Source of the DNA: Notamacropus eugenii
Lineage: Eukaryota > Chordata > Mammalia > Diprotodontia > Macropodidae
NCBI RefSeq assembly: GCF_028372415.1
Contig: NC_092878.1
Coordinates: 751,501-815,500, forward strand
Length of the DNA stretch: 64,000 nt
Direction: 5' to 3'
In this document: piece by piece, positions 1-13,100 of the stretch
Position numbering within the stretch: position 1 is the stretch's first letter
Layout: each line of letters opens with the position of its first letter
Made by a program: the position numbers and the translations under genes
Notes under the pieces: model-generated
Told to the model about the DNA's origin: nothing
Seen by the model: only the letters and a program-made list of their open reading frames with translations
Databases searched by the model: none

Positions 1-254
1 AACACATGGTAATGAGACCTAAACTATGAAAATAACCATGGAGATGAAAGGAGGGGAGCCAGGATTTGGTGAATGACTTGGATGGTAGGGAAAAAAGAAA
101 GGGAGGGATAAACAGTGGCTCAAAGATTTTAAATCTGCGTGATTAAGAGAAAGATACACTTTAATCCCCTTCACAGCTCTATGATCCAGTCTTTCCTCTG
201 AGAATAGCTTCTATCTACACATCATACATGTTGAATGGACATCAATGTTTGCAT

Positions 255-735
255 GTTATCTTCCCTCCCATTAACTCCTTAAGGGCTGAGATTGGCTTTT
301 TACTTCTCTTTGTGTCCTCAGGATTTACTATACTGTCTGAAACATAGTAGGCACTTAAATAATGCTTGTTGACTTGCTGATTACAGGAATAAGAATGTTG
401 GAAGAGAGGCAAATTCACTTAGGCGCTTAATAAATGTTTCTCAACTGACTCCACCCCTTTCATCAGGGTTCTCTAAATAATTTTCCCATTCATTGAATAT
501 GTAATATCTATGCTCTCACTTTGTTATTTGATCACATATTTCACTGTTACTTAAATATCTCATGGGTATTTATCTTAGCTCCTGAGCTAGCAGGTAAATT
601 CTTATAAGGCAAAGACTATGTGCCACCTTTCTGTTGTATCTCCTTCAATGTCCAGAACATTACTCTGCACATAACAAGTACTAGATAGATGTTCAGTAGA
701 CTTTAAGGAAATATTTGTTTAATGAATGAATAAAA
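255..735 (+). mobile_element. LINE L2 3'-end fragments
   Basis: Two or three copies of the L2 3' terminus on + show the usual text: start-of-tail 'ccttaagggc', then 'catagtaggcacttaaataatgcttgttgact' around 345-372, a short end near 421-450, and a further copy at 520-735 ending in ATGAATGAATAAA. They lie in the intron before the first MYO5C exon. Confidence 0.6.
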
Positions 736-882
736 AGTATTTTAGCCCAATGATTCCTTAGGGTACTGGTTTTCAAGTCACCAGGTAACTAGGTGCCCAC
801 ACGGGAAAGATGATGAGCATTAACATGTCTTGGAAACACTAGCATTAGATGTTGCTAACTGTGTGCCCTCATCTTTCTCTAG

Positions 883-972
883 GAACATCATGAAGATTTT
901 GAGATGTTGTCCTTTTGGCTTTCCAATACATGCCACTTCCTCAACTGCCTGAAACAGTACAGCGGAGAAGAG
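883..972 (+). CDS. MYO5C: MYO5C coding exon, start of DIL domain segment
   Basis: This 90-nt, 30-codon exon has phase 0 at both ends. It is preceded by a pyrimidine-rich acceptor (ctctttctct-ag pattern) and followed by a gtagaa donor. The peptide begins [16 protein letters not shown] and ends QYSGEE. This is the DIL-domain region where class V myosins carry the FWLSNT motif and a Cys/His-rich helix. It joins in frame to the 2250 exon, giving SGEE followed by EFMKHN as in human MYO5C from memory. The preceding exon is not in the window; positions 1-882 are intron. Confidence 0.95.
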
Positions 973-1084
973 GTAGAAACTAGCTACCTCGCATTCTACA
1001 GGCCATTCTAAGCAATCAAGCAGGAACTGATAGAAGGAATGTGCTGATACTGTTGAGTTTTGCTGCTGTAATGACCATAACAAT

Positions 1085-1300
1085 ACCATCTTTCATTCAT
1101 ATCTTATGCTTTTCAAATCCCTTTGATATGTTTTACCTCAACTGATGATCAAAAATGTACTGTGAAGTATATAGTGCAAGTTACTCTTATTCCAATTTGA
1201 AAGATGAAGTAATTGGGATTTGTCCAGGTTCACATAGTGGGTTAGCCACAGCCATTGGCATCGCACCCCCATTTAGTCTTCATGGCATGACCCAAAGCTC
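1085..1300 (+). mobile_element. Degraded MIR-like SINE
   Basis: A weak match to the MIR body (CORE-like region followed by a 'gaagtaattgggatttgtccaggttcacatag' type end). The rest of the 973-2249 intron shows no gene. Positions 1925-2110 resemble the 3' UTR of an old marsupial L1. Confidence 0.35.
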
Positions 1301-1924
1301 GTAGAAGCATAGATTTTTGGCTTATGTATTGATTACTGAGCTGAATGCAGAGATACTAATATTAACTTTGATATCCCTAATGGTGGTCACTGGTCTCTCC
1401 TACCTACATCACTTAGGATTTGTTCTTTAACATTTGTGAGATGCTTAGTAAGCCAACAAAGACGGATAGCGTTCATTTTAATCATCAGCATTATTTCCAT
1501 AAACAACAGACCCACCTTGAGAAGAGGTGAGCTATCCTGAGGCTGGATTATTGTCTGTCATTATTGCTGATGATAGAGACTATTTTATTATCAATAGTCC
1601 TCAGGAAAAAATATTTTAAAAGTCAATCACTTGACAAATGTCATGAAGCTACTGTCAGAGGATCCAAGAAGAGAGTGAAGGGAGGTTTATTTTTATGTGT
1701 GGCAGTCTGGAAAGATCCCAGTTGTCATCCTCCACATTGGGAGAGTTTAATTACAAGACAGTTATGAAGGGACATTATACATTGGTTCTTAAAGAAGGAA
1801 TGGAAGCTGGACAACCAGGCCTTGAATGACAGACTGTACTCTTAACATATCGGTTTATTTGATTATGCTAACTTAATCTGTTCATTTGGTTTGCTATTTG
1901 TCTTATACATAAGCAAATGCGTTA

Positions 1925-2110
1925 TCCACTTCCTGAAAGAGAGGTAGGTGATGGACTCAGAGACAAGATTGAGACATGTTTTTCGACATGACCAATGCAG
2001 TCATTTGTTTTGCTGAACTATACGTTTTTATAAATAGAAATTTGTGGTTTTGCTTTCCCAAAGAGGGAGTGGGGTGAGAAGGAGATCATGCACCTAAAGT
2101 ACCCCAAAAT
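1925..2110 (+). mobile_element. Possible old L1 3'-UTR fragment
   Basis: The sequence contains 'gagacatgtttttcgacatgac', then 'tttgttttgctgaactatac', then a G-rich run. The same order of motifs follows the L1 coding end near 13240 and recurs near 42040. Confidence 0.35.
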
Positions 2111-2249
2111 ATAAAGAAGGGTCATAATAGAAGCTCATGATCAAGTTAGTGAATGAGTATATTGGTTATCTGTACGTACTTAATAATGTCTATTATAATA
2201 TCAGAGCACATGGTCTTCTAACGTTTATTTTCCCATAATTGATTTTCAG

Positions 2250-2400
2250 GAATTTATGAAGCATAACACTCCACGTCAAAATAAGAATTGTTTGATAAAT
2301 TTTGACCTTTCAGAGTACAGACAGATTCTCAGCGATGTGGCAATACGGATATATCATCAATTTATTATTGTAATGGAGAATAATCTTCAACCGATGATAG
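2250..2400 (+). CDS. MYO5C: MYO5C coding exon, DIL domain
   Basis: This 151-nt exon has phase 0 in and phase 1 out. The acceptor is ttttcag at 2243-2249 and the donor is gtaaga from 2401. It encodes [13 protein letters not shown], then a helix ending ENNLQPMI plus one base of a split valine codon. The [11 protein letters not shown] stretch precedes the helix in which the globular tail reads [18 protein letters not shown] Met codon at 2256 makes this look like a small stand-alone gene, but the splice sites and the family match show it is internal. Confidence 0.95.
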
Positions 2401-2764
2401 GTAAGATAGGACTGGATAATCAGCTAAAATGTGACAACATAGATGATATTTGGGTATAGTTGAATAGTGTGACATATTTTAATGGTGTAAGTAGTTTATT
2501 TTAATCTATACATGTTTTTTTTAATTATTTATAATGACCTCATAATCTATAAATGGGATCTCATTACTATTGATAATGTATGTCTTTTAAGAAAACTTTC
2601 ACTTTTTACCTGATTTTTTTCTCTATTCTTAAAATCTCGATGTACTTTCGGTAATTTACAATATTTCCCCCTATTCTTTGATTTTAATAGTTTCAAGTTA
2701 GGAGTAGAGTGTTTCCATGAAAAAATTTTCCTCTTTCCTTCTCAGAAAGATAAAAGAAGATGCC

Positions 2765-3680
2765 CCAAATCTTACATTTTAGATCCAAGGGATCTTGGAA
2801 GCTCTCTAGTCTAACCCATACCTGACTAAGGATGCTCTCTGTAAGATCACTGAAAAGTGGTCGTTCAGCTTTTCTTGAAGACATCTATAGAGAGAGAATT
2901 CCTCCTCCAAAAATAGCCCATTCCACATGTGGATAGCTCTAATTATTAAGGATCATCAAGCCCAAATCTGATTAAGTGCAATTTCTACCCACTTTACCTA
3001 GTTTTACTTTCTGAAGATAACCAGAACAGGTCTTTCCTTTTTCCTTAGTCATTCCACTCCCACCCCAGAAAAAAACATCATCTCCTTAGGTTCAACATCC
3101 CCAGTTCCTTCCATCATTTCTTATATGGCATGGTCTCAAGGTTCTTTACCATTTTATTATTTATTAAAATATTTAAATAAATATTTATTATTTATTATAT
3201 GATTGTTGATTTGTTCCGTTTGCAGTCCACTAAAACCATCAGATCATTTTCATACAAACTTCTGTCTAGCTGACCTTTCTGAATATTATACTTGTGAATC
3301 AAGAGTATAAGACATCCCTATTAAATTTCATCTTTTTAGATTTGTCTTCTTGAAGAATTTTTTTGGATTCTGTCATCCACATCCATTTAGCACCACGTTC
3401 TTTATGGCCTCATCTAAGACACTGATAAAGATAACAACCAGTACTGGGCTGAAGACATAGCCTGTTGACAGTACATGAGAAACATCCTTCCATGTTGATG
3501 GGGACCTGTTAATGATCACAGTTTGGGTCTGGATAGTCTACCAGTTATGAATCCACTTAATTATGTCATCTTCTTTCCACCATCTATCCATTTTATCTGA
3601 TTTCATTAAATATTTTGTTGAAGCCTCTGCAAACACATATATGCATCCATCTAATTATGTACCCCTCCAACCCTCATACC
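2765..3680 (-). mobile_element. CR1/L3 LINE fragment, antisense
   Basis: Phrases typical of antisense CR1/L3 appear in order: 'atccaagggatcttggaagctctctagtctaaccc', 'cccattccacatgtggatagctctaatt', 'catccccagttccttccatca', 'gcagtccactaaaacc', 'ctgtctagctgacc' and 'ccagttatgaatccac'. A short AT-rich insert lies at 3150-3210. It is an old, heavily mutated copy in the MYO5C intron between 2400 and 4007. Confidence 0.75.
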
Positions 3681-3724
3681 TATGAGTCATTGAGCAACTT
3701 TTGTCTGTGGTGCTAATGCCATGC

Positions 3725-3835
3725 AGTTCAGTTTAATCCAACAAGTATTTATTATGGGGTTATTTTCAGGGATTTGCAGACAAAAATGAAATAGCCCTTA
3801 CCCTCAAGAAACTTTTGTTGTACCAAGTGCAAATG
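3725..3835 (-). mobile_element. L2 3'-end fragment, antisense
   Basis: 'caacaagtatttattatgggg' followed by a 'cttaccctcaagaaac' block is the reverse complement of the L2 terminus. Confidence 0.55.
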
Positions 3836-4006
3836 ATCTGTATACAGGTGTGTCAATAAAAAGTTACTATTGCAATTAGTTTCAAAACAACCTTTAGCCT
3901 CCTAAAAATGAAATGTATATTCCCCACAAATGACAGTAGCAAAAAACAATAACCACCTTGTGGTGTGAGAAATGTTTTCCATGTTTCTTTTCATATCTTT
4001 CTTCAG

Positions 4007-4289
4007 TACCAGGAATGTTGGAATATGAAAGTCTTCAGGGAATTTCTGGCTTGAAGCCAACAGGATTCCGTAAGCGGTCCTCCAGCATTGATGACACAGA
4101 TGCCTACACCATGACCTCCATCCTGCAGCAGCTCAGCTATTTTTATACCACTATGTGTCAGAATGGGCTGGACCAAGAGCTTCTAAAGCAGGCTGTAAAG
4201 CAGCTTTTCTTTCTGATAGGAGCTGTCACCTTGAATAGTCTATTCCTTCGCAAGGACATGTGCTCTTGTAGGAAAGGAATGCAGATAAG
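4007..4289 (+). CDS. MYO5C: MYO5C coding exon, DIL domain core
   Basis: This is the largest tail exon here: 283 nt, acceptor cttcag at 4001-4006, donor gtaaaa from 4290. It completes the split valine and encodes [15 protein letters not shown], then the linker with [14 protein letters not shown]. Next comes a helix with [15 protein letters not shown], and finally [19 protein letters not shown], a class V tail hallmark. It ends with two bases of an arginine codon. The serine-rich linker is a plausible phosphorylation and cargo-regulation site, by analogy with other myosin V tails only. Reading past the donor meets TAA at once, as expected for an intron. Confidence 0.96.
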
Positions 4290-4589
4290 GTAAAAACTAG
4301 TAAGCCTCTTAGCAAACTGTGGTTGGCTGGAGAGAGAAACAGTTGGGAGGGGTTGTAGGAAAAGCTTTTTAAAGCAGGGGGCACACCATATATAACCCTT
4401 TTCCATTCATTATACTGGACGTGTGTCCCATCCTGCTTGTTCTGTGAAAGATGGTATAGAACGTTAAAAGATATTAACATTTTCATTTTCACACAGGACA
4501 CTTATGCTTTAACAAGCTTGATAGACCCAAGAACCAAGAATTCTAACTTTCTTTCATCTTTGCCTTCTGGGGGGTTCATTATCCCATTA

Positions 4590-5015
4590 TTAATATTCAG
4601 CACCTACTCTATGAATAACAGTAAAGGAGATATAAAGAAGTGTGAAACAAAACTCCTTGCCTTTGAAAAATTTACCATCTTGAAGAAATGGAATGGGAAA
4701 AGCTAACTAACAAGACACAATAAGCTCTTAGAGGAGTTCAGGAGAGAAAATCGCTGTAAAATGGGATGGTCAGGAATGGGTGGGACGTGAATAGGACCTT
4801 TATGGACAGACAGAATTTAGTCTGTTGGAAAGAAGGGGATAAAGTAGGGGAAAGAACGAAGAAAGACCCAGGCATGTGCAGTGACCAGTGTAAAGGTTTG
4901 AATTGGAGGAAATAGTAGGAAATAAGATTGGGGCCAGATTAAGGAAGGCTTTGAGTACCAGACTTAGGAAATGGAACATCATCCTATAGATAATAAAAAG
5001 CCATTGGTTTTAAAG
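4590..5015 (-). mobile_element. L2 fragment, antisense
   Basis: 'cagcacctactctatg', then 'aaactccttgcc', then 'ggcatgtgcagtgaccagtg' and 'aggctttgagtaccagac' follow the reverse-complement order of L2. It lies within the intron 4290-6557. Confidence 0.55.
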
Positions 5016-5449
5016 ACAGGTAGATTTCCTTATTATTATTCTTAGATGCAAGGGGCTACAGCTGCATAGAAGCTATCCATTTAAAATCATTCACATCAAA
5101 GCCAACATTGAAATATCTTTCCAGATAACCTCTGTTCTACCACTAGGCAGAATGACCACTTTTTCCCCCCAGAATTCCCAAGCAGATGTCCTGCAGTGCT
5201 CTGATATGATCCAGTCTTTGTTTAAGTGAACCCAGCATCTGAATGAGTCAGTTTTAATAAACTCTCAGTCCACTGATGGGTCTTCCAACATGGCGGTGTG
5301 GTATAATGGCAGAGATAGACATACACAACCCCAAGTCCTACTGAACTTGCTTTTAAGATGCAAGACTCAGAAAGCTTCTGATCCCAGAGGTTTGTTTCTA
5401 TTACCTGTCACAAAACCCTATCCAAATAGAAGAACCAAAGAAGGCACAT

Positions 5450-5720
5450 TTATGTAGCCCTCTCCTCTGTGGACCTAAATGCTTTTTAAGGTGCTTTACA
5501 GTTATTCTGTGACTCCCATAAGATACATAGGCTTAGCGCTGTTATCTCCATTTTGGAGCAAGAGACAATAAGGCACAGAGAAGGTGAATAATTTATCCCA
5601 AGTTACAAAGAGAATTAGTGTAAACGCCTTTTGTGTAGAGAGTATTTCGCTCTTTATGTTTGTATACACAGTGCCTGGTATTTAATAGGCATTTAATAAA
5701 TGCTTAGTGATTGGCTTCAA
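5450..5720 (+). mobile_element. MIR SINE and adjoining L2 end
   Basis: 5450-5610 reads as a MIR ('ggtgctttacagttattctgtgactcccataag', then 'gttatctccattttggag'). 5640-5720 is an L2 end with 'gcctggtatttaataggcatttaataaatgc'. AT-rich repeats follow to about 5790. Confidence 0.55.
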
Positions 5721-6034
5721 TAATTAATAGTGAATATAGTTAATAGTTAACAATATTAATAGTTAAGATAGTTAATAGATTATCTCTCAGGCCTCTGAGT
5801 TCTAACCTGTGATGCTGTGAGATAAGAAGTCTAGATTTTAGAAATGGAAAGTGCTAAGGCAAGGGTGGGTAGGCAAGATGCTCTGGGTGAATAGATACGA
5901 CGTGTGAGTGAGTGAATTAAAGGAGTTTGCACTAACTCATCAATCAAAACAGTTTAACCCCAGGATAGAGCTGAAAGTTGAATAGATTGAGACTCTTAGG
6001 CAGGGGATGGGGCAGGGAGGCATGGTATCTATAC

Positions 6035-6225
6035 TCTACAACATTTTAAAATTTTCGAAGTTCTTTGCTCACAACCCTATGAGATAAGAGTATGAAAGTG
6101 CTATCAATATTATTTTATAGATGAGAAAACTGAGGCTCTGAAGGTTAAATAACTGACTTGTGCTTACACATTTAACTAGCAAATGTCTCAGTGAGGAAAC
6201 TTAACTTCAGTCCAACCTTTTATCT
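6035..6225 (+). mobile_element. MIR SINE
   Basis: 'ttttatagatgagaaaactgaggctctgaaggttaaataactgacttg' is the MIR core and 3' half. Confidence 0.7.
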
Positions 6226-6557
6226 CATTTTAAAGTCAATAGATCAAAAGTTTTCTCTATTTATGCCATTTTAATTTTTATATATAATTTTGTTAAGCTT
6301 TTTCCTTTTTTTCTCTTTTCCAGCTTACCGATAATTCGCAACAACTATTCCTTCCCTTTAAGACTATTTCCCAACCCCTTAGGTTTTACCATCCCCTGCT
6401 CTACTATGGTCATGAGGATCTCATATGAATTATGGCATTCCCCCAGTAAGCCCTGACTCATACCCAGAAGTGTTGATATGACTGCCTCTTCCAAAGGGTT
6501 GTAAAAAAAAAAAAATAGAACGTGCAGAGTTCATGTTCACATCTGCTTTTGTTCCAG

Positions 6558-6732
6558 GTGCAACATCAGCTACTTAGACGAGTGGCTTAAAGATAAGAAT
6601 TTGCAGAACAGCGCGGCAAAGGAAACTCTGGAACCACTTTCTCAGGCTGCCTGGCTGCTCCAGGTCAAGAAGATCACCGACACTGATGCCGAGGAAATCT
6701 GTGATCGATGTACTTCACTATCTCCTGTACAG
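6558..6732 (+). CDS. MYO5C: MYO5C coding exon, DIL domain
   Basis: This 175-nt exon has acceptor gttccag at 6551-6557 and donor gtaact from 6733. It completes the split arginine and then reads [18 protein letters not shown], followed by [18 protein letters not shown] and a C-terminal CTSLSPVQ. CNISYLxEWL and LxQAAxLLQ are the strongest class V myosin tail signatures in the window. The exon ends in phase 0. Substitutions relative to remembered human MYO5C are conservative. Confidence 0.96.
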
Positions 6733-7062
6733 GTAACTAGACATTCCTTACCCCAGGCACTGTCAACTGTGTTCCTGAATTATCCCAGGGGAAACAGCCT
6801 AACCAGATTCTCCGTTCCTACTGATATATCTTTGGAAGAAAATACTTTCAGGTCCCAATGACTGAATTTCTATTTATTCCCTCCATGATTTTATTTTCTC
6901 ATTTCTTGGAAGGTGAGGTAGGGATCAAATAGTAGCATCTTATCAAACTGTATTGTTAGAAAGAAAAAAAAATGTAATGTGACTTACAAGCCACCCGAAC
7001 CATTATTTGGATCAGATTATACCTTTTTCATGGTTTATTGTCATTTTGTGTGATGTTTTCAG

Positions 7063-7143
7063 ATCATAAAGATCCTTAATTCCTACACACCTATAGATGA
7101 CTTCGAGAAAAGAGTGACTCCATCCTTTGTCCGCAAAGTACAG
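7063..7143 (+). CDS. MYO5C: MYO5C coding exon, late DIL domain
   Basis: This short 81-nt exon is 27 codons long and phase 0 at both ends. The acceptor is ttttcag ending at 7062 and the donor is gtaaga from 7144. It encodes IIKILNSYTPIDDFEKRV followed by TPSFVRKVQ. In class V myosins the LNxYTPxxxxExRV and P-F-I/V-R segments form late helices of the globular tail. The following intron is 7.76 kb and has been enlarged by two L1 copies. Confidence 0.96.
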
Positions 7144-7199
7144 GTAAGATTCGTAAGTAGCTTTAAAAAAAAAAAAAGTATCACTTCTTAAAATGAACA

Positions 7200-8059
7200 G
7201 TCAGAGAGCTAATTTAAACAATTTAAGGAGACAAAGGGAGGGATTAAAAGTGGGGGAAGCGTTATCCCATCCGTATGCTCCCATGGGAAAAGTGTGATAT
7301 TCAATAAAGGAAGATGAGGCATTAAAGGGAAAATGGCAGTGATCTACAGAGATTTGGTTCTTATGAAGGCCCCTCAGGAGAAGGAGAACTAGATCTCCCA
7401 GAGGCAAGGGTTAATAACGAACTGCACAAGCAGACACATAGGAATAATTCTACCCTACTGCAACATCCTCTCCAGCACCTGCAGGAACTGGTATTTTTGC
7501 AACAGTGAGGCACAACAGGGGAAAAAAAGGTACCAGAGGGCCAGTCTCTATAAGGTAATAACGAAAACTGTTTAGAAGAGAGAACCCAAAAGAGGGACCT
7601 CAAAATTAAATTCAATGACAAATAGGATAAACAAGAGCTAAATAAATATAATGACAAAGGCTCAACAGAAATCAAAGGTAAATAATGAAGAAAATGAGGG
7701 AAAGAAAATTCTTTTTAGAAAAAAGTATAGAAAATGAAAATTTAAAACTAATGAACAAAAATTAAAAGGGAGGGGAGGAAGGGGGATTCCATTTGACTAT
7801 TTAACTGAGCAAAAAAAGAGGGGAGGAATAATAACCAGAAAAAAGCTACAAGCCAAAAGCCAGAAAGGAAAAGAAACTAATAAATAAAATTCCCAAACCA
7901 GGCAAGAGCCAGGGTTGGGGCGGGATATGGGGGCATGGGGGGAGAGTTTAAAGTTCAGATGAAGAGAGCCACCAGGAACAGAGCCACCTTTAAAAAAAAA
8001 AAAAAGTTAAGCTACAACAACTAAAGAAACATATGCCTGTGTTTACAATGGAAGAGAAG
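7200..8059. other. Purine-rich intronic sequence, unassigned
   Basis: This is A/G-rich with a few poly(A) and poly(G) runs and no recognisable reading frame. It could be the decayed 5' part of the following L1, but I could not match it. Two open frames on the minus strand (7201-7407, 7361-7675) have no family resemblance. Confidence 0.3.
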
Positions 8060-10110
8060 GGATAAAAACGTAAGTTGGGGAGGAACACCTAAATGTCATT
8101 CTCGTAACATGGATGGATTAAACAAGCCAATAAAATGGAAAACGTCACAGATGGAATAAGAAACCAATATCGTATAATCTGTTGTTTACAAGAAATACAT
8201 TTTTAAAACCAGACACAATAAAAATGAGGAGCTGGGGAAAATGTACTATTCAACAAATGAATTCAGAAAAGCCAAAGTTGTAATCATTTTTCAGATAAAT
8301 GAAAAACAAACCTCCAAAACATAAAAAAGAAACATTATGCTCCCTCATAATTCATCAACATTTCTAAATAAATTTCTAAATAAAACCCTGTAAGAAGAAA
8401 TAGTAAGAAATAGCCCCATTTTAAAATAAGTATAGTCTCTATGCAATGCCTGAGAGGGTACCTGCCCAGAGAAACCCAGGAACCACATGAACATAATTAT
8501 AAAATACTTTTTACACAAATAAAGTCAGATTTAAATAATTGGAGAAATAATCATTGTTCATGGGTGGGCGGAGTCCATGTAATGAAATTGACAATTCTAC
8601 CTACTTATTCAATGCCATCTCAAACTATCAAAAAATTATTTTATTGAGCTAGAAAAAAATGAAATTCATTTGGAAGAACAAAAGGATAAGAATATCAAAG
8701 GAATTAATGAAAAATGTAAGAGACAAAGGTTTGGCAGTAATTATCAAAACTATCTGGTACTGGCTAAGAAACATAACGATGGATCAGTGGAACAGATTAG
8801 ACTGACACTACACAGTATTAAATTATCATAGTAACTTTATGTTTGACAAATGTAAAGATTTAAGATATGGGGATAAGAATTCACTATTTGGTAAAAAAAA
8901 AAAATATTGGGAAAATTGGAAAGCAGACTGGCAGAAATTTGGTATAGATCAATATCTTCCACTTTATCAAGATGAGGTTAAAATGGATCCATGACATATA
9001 AAGGGAGATATAAGAAAACTAGAACATGGAACATATTGCTTAATTTATAAACAAAGAACATTATGGGATACAAAATGAATAATTTTGATTACATTGAATT
9101 AAAAAGTTTCTGTACAACTGAAACCAATGTAGCCAAGATTAGAAGGAAAAAGGAAAATTGGGCGGTGGGGGAATTTTATAGACACTTTCTCACATAAAGG
9201 TCTCACATCTCAAATATATAGAAAATTTTGTCAAATGCATAAGAATATGAGTCATTCCTCAATTGATAAATGGTCAAAGGATATGAACAGGCAGTTTTTC
9301 AATGAAGAAATCAAACCTATATATAGTCATATGAAAAAATACTCTGAATCATTATTGATTTATGCAAATTAAAATAATGTTGAGATGTCATCTAATACCT
9401 ATCAGATTGACTAAAATGAAAGAAGCAGGAAATGACAAATATTGGAGGGGATGTGGAAAAATAGGACATTAGTATACTTTTGGTGGAACTGTCAACTGAT
9501 TCATTTTGGAGAGTAATCTGGAATTATACCCAAAGAGATACAAAACTGTGTATACCCTTTGACCCAGCAATACCACTATTAGATCTGTTTCTCAAGGTGA
9601 TCAGGGGAAAAAGAGAAGAACCTTTATGTTCTAAAATATTTACAGCAGCCCTCTTTGTGGTGGCAAAGAACGGGAAATTGAGGGGACGCCTATCAATTGG
9701 GAAATAGCTAAACAAGTTGTGGTATATGACTGTGATGGAATACTACTATGCTATAAGAAATAATAAGCTGGTTGATTTTGGAAAAAATGTGGAAAGACTG
9801 GCATGAAATAATGAAGTGAAGAGAACACACCAAGAGAACATCATAGTTAGTAACAGCGATATTGTCTGAAGAAAAATTGTGAATTACCAAGTTATTCTGA
9901 ATACTATAAATACTCAACTATAAAGGACCTGTAAAGGAAGGTGCTACCCACCTCCAAAGAAAGAATTGAAAAATAAAAATACATGTAATCTAATTTTACA
10001 TATATTTATAAATCTGGGTCAAATGGCAGCCTTCTCCAGTGTGGGGTGAGAAGGGGGAAGGAGACAGTCCAAAACTTAAAATGCAACAAAAACATGCTAA
10101 ATTTTAAAAA
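8060..10110 (+). mobile_element. L1 LINE, internally deleted
   Basis: The endonuclease region appears near 8170-8210 (translates around ICCLQE-H). It then jumps at about 8340-8440 to late ORF2 ('WRNNHCSW-G', 'PTYSMPSQTIKKLF'). The C-terminal segment at 9545-9690 reads IPFDPAIPLL and KIFTAALFVVAKN. A 3' UTR with a G-rich run ends near 10110 in A-rich sequence. Multiple stops and frameshifts show that it is dead. Most of the RT domain is missing, so the copy has an internal deletion of several kilobases. Confidence 0.85.
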
Positions 10111-13100
10111 GAAATTACATTATGATGAAAGGAGCCACAGATAACAAAACAATATCAATATTAAACTTATATGCTCCACATTCATAAAGAAAAACATTAA
10201 CTGGGCTACATAAAGACAGACCAATAACACGATAGTGACAGGATATTTCAGTGTTCTCTCTCCGTTTTGGATAAGTTTAACAAAGAGAAAATGTAGAACT
10301 GAATAAAATCGCTAGAGAAACTAGTGCTAAAAGATTTATGGCATCTTCTGAATGGGATGGCAAAGGAACGTCACCAAAAGGAACTTTTACCCAAAAAATG
10401 GCCCATGAATTAAGCCACAGGGATGCTACAAACAAATGGAAAGAGGCAAAGACTAAATATATCCTTTACAGACTATAAGACAATAAAAATGGCCACTGTT
10501 TCAGGGACCACACTAACAAAGGACACAGACTCAAATGGAGACTTAACCATGAAATCGTAAACGACAAGTGTTCAAAGAATAAATCATAGGAGTAATATGT
10601 GGAAGACAATTATGATGAGACAACATACCCAAATTTCTGGGATGCAGCTAAAGAATGCCTTGAGGGAAAAATCATATCACTACAAACATATGTTAGCAAA
10701 ATAGAAAAAGAGGGCTAATTAATTGAATATATATATTTTAAGTTAGAAAACAAATAAGGCTACAAAAACAAAAACCCATAGAAATGGTAAACCTGATAAA
10801 ATTGCTAAACTTTTAGCCCATTTGATTAAAAAGGCAGAAAATCAAGTCCCCAAAAGGACGAGGTAAAATCACAGCATAACCAGGATGAAAAGAATAGTCA
10901 GAAGATCTTATGCATTATATGCTAGCAAAAATGAGAATACAAAAATAATAGAGGAGTACCTTCAAAAATATGAAAATACCCAAACTGAAATCTTAAATTA
11001 TCCCATCTCAGAAAACAAAATAGAACAAGATGTAAAGGAAATAATAAAAAGACTCCTGGTCCTGAAGGATTCACAGGAGAATTCTGTCAAACTTATAAAG
11101 AACAGTCGGTAATGATTTATTTAGAAAATTGAGAAAGCACCCTAGAGAATCCTTTTGAGACAAATATAGTCCTTAAACATAAACCATGAAAGGATTAAAG
11201 TGGAAGAGAAACTATAAATCAATATCACTAATGAATATCAGTTCAAAAATTTTAAACAAAATTCCATCAGCCAGACTACACGATTTATCCAAGCAATAAT
11301 TTACTATGACCAAGTTGGATTTATACCAGGGATGCAAGGATAGTTCAACATTAGGAAAACAATGTAATTAATTACATCAAAGTACAACAGTAATTTATAC
11401 TAAAAACTCCTACAAAGTATAGACATAGGAAGATTTTTTTTAATATAATAAAAAGCTATCTAAAACTAAAAGTAAGCGTGATGTGCAAAGGATCTACACT
11501 AGAACCTTGTCCAATAAATGTAAGAATAAAGCCAGAATGACCCAACTATTATTTAAATCCTTTTGTAAATGTTAATGACAGCAATAAGACAACAGAAAAC
11601 AATTAAAGGCATAAAGATAGGTTAAGAAGAAATAAGGCTATCTTTATTTGCTGATGACATGGTGGCATACTTGGAAAATCCTAGAGCATCAGCAAAGATA
11701 TTAATCCAGACAATAGTTTTAGCAAAGTTGCTGGCTACAAAATGAACTCTCAAAAATCATTGCATTTCCATATAAAAATGACAAAATCCAAGAAGCAATG
11801 AGAAAAGAAAATCCTATTTCAAATAACCACAAAACGCATAAAGTATTTAAGAATAAATATACCAACATACATAAAAGGCTTGTATAGCTTCAATTATAAA
11901 GTGCTTCTTAAGGAAATAAAGACCAATTTAAATAGCTGGAGGAATATTCCGTGCTCATGGCTGGGTCATGCCAATATAATAAAAAGTCAATTTAATTTAT
12001 TTAGGGTTATTAGCATTTAATGCTATACCAAATTATCAAAGGAATACTTTCTACAACTCTAGTTATACCGTAAAGCAGCAATCCTCACAACCATTTGTTT
12101 TTGTTTTAAAAATAGAGAAGTAGATCAGTGGAGCAAACTAGACAAGGAATAATCAGAAACAATGGAATTAACTGTTCAATAAAGTGGGAAACATAATTAC
12201 TTAGGGAAAGAAGTCCCTATTTGATAAAAATTGCTAAGGATATTGGAAAAGTCTGGCTTAAACCAACATTTTACACTAGATTCTAAAATACACTGTAAAT
12301 GGATATGTGATCTTAAAGATCAAACTATAAGAAATTAGATCATATATGTCTCAGTCATGAGTAAACGATAGAGGCCATTGCAAAAGATAAAATAGATAAC
12401 TGTGATTACATGAAACTTAAAAGCTTCTTACACAGGCAAGAATGATGCACATAAGATAAGAAACGAGGTGGTCAAAGGGGACATATTGTTGCTTTAATGG
12501 AATCCAAAATTTAGAAATAATTAACAAACAAACACACATAATCAAAAACCATTCCCAGTAGAAGTGTTCAAAGTCAGAAATGTTCAAAGTTCAAATAGTT
12601 CTCAAAAGAACTGCAAAATATTTACAATCACATGAAAGAATTTTCAAAATCACCAATACTAAGAGAAATGCAAATCAGAAGAAGTCTGAGGTTTCACCTC
12701 ACACCTTGCAAATTACCAAAATGATAAAATGTTGAGAGAAGGGGATTGTGGGAAGATAGAATTACTGATGAAACGTAAAATGATCAAACCATTTTGGAAA
12801 ATAATTTGTAATTATGCAAATAAAGTGACTAGAATGTTCATATCCTTTGACCCAGAGATTCCATTACAGGATTTGTAGCCCAAGGAAGCCATTAATAAGG
12901 AAGTCTCTACATCTACCAAAATATTTATAAAAGTACTTTTTGTGATAACAAAGAATTAGAAACAAAATTCCCATTGATTGGGGAGTGTCTAAACAAATTG
13001 TGGCATGTGAATATAATGGAATATTATTACTGTGTTGTAAGAAACGATGAATGTGGTGAATAGAGAAGGATGACAACAGCTACACGAACTGAGGCAGAGT

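Noticed and set aside
2256-2459. 67-codon frame starting with Met
   Set aside because: It is an internal MYO5C exon plus intron read-through; the true exon starts at 2250 and ends at 2400.
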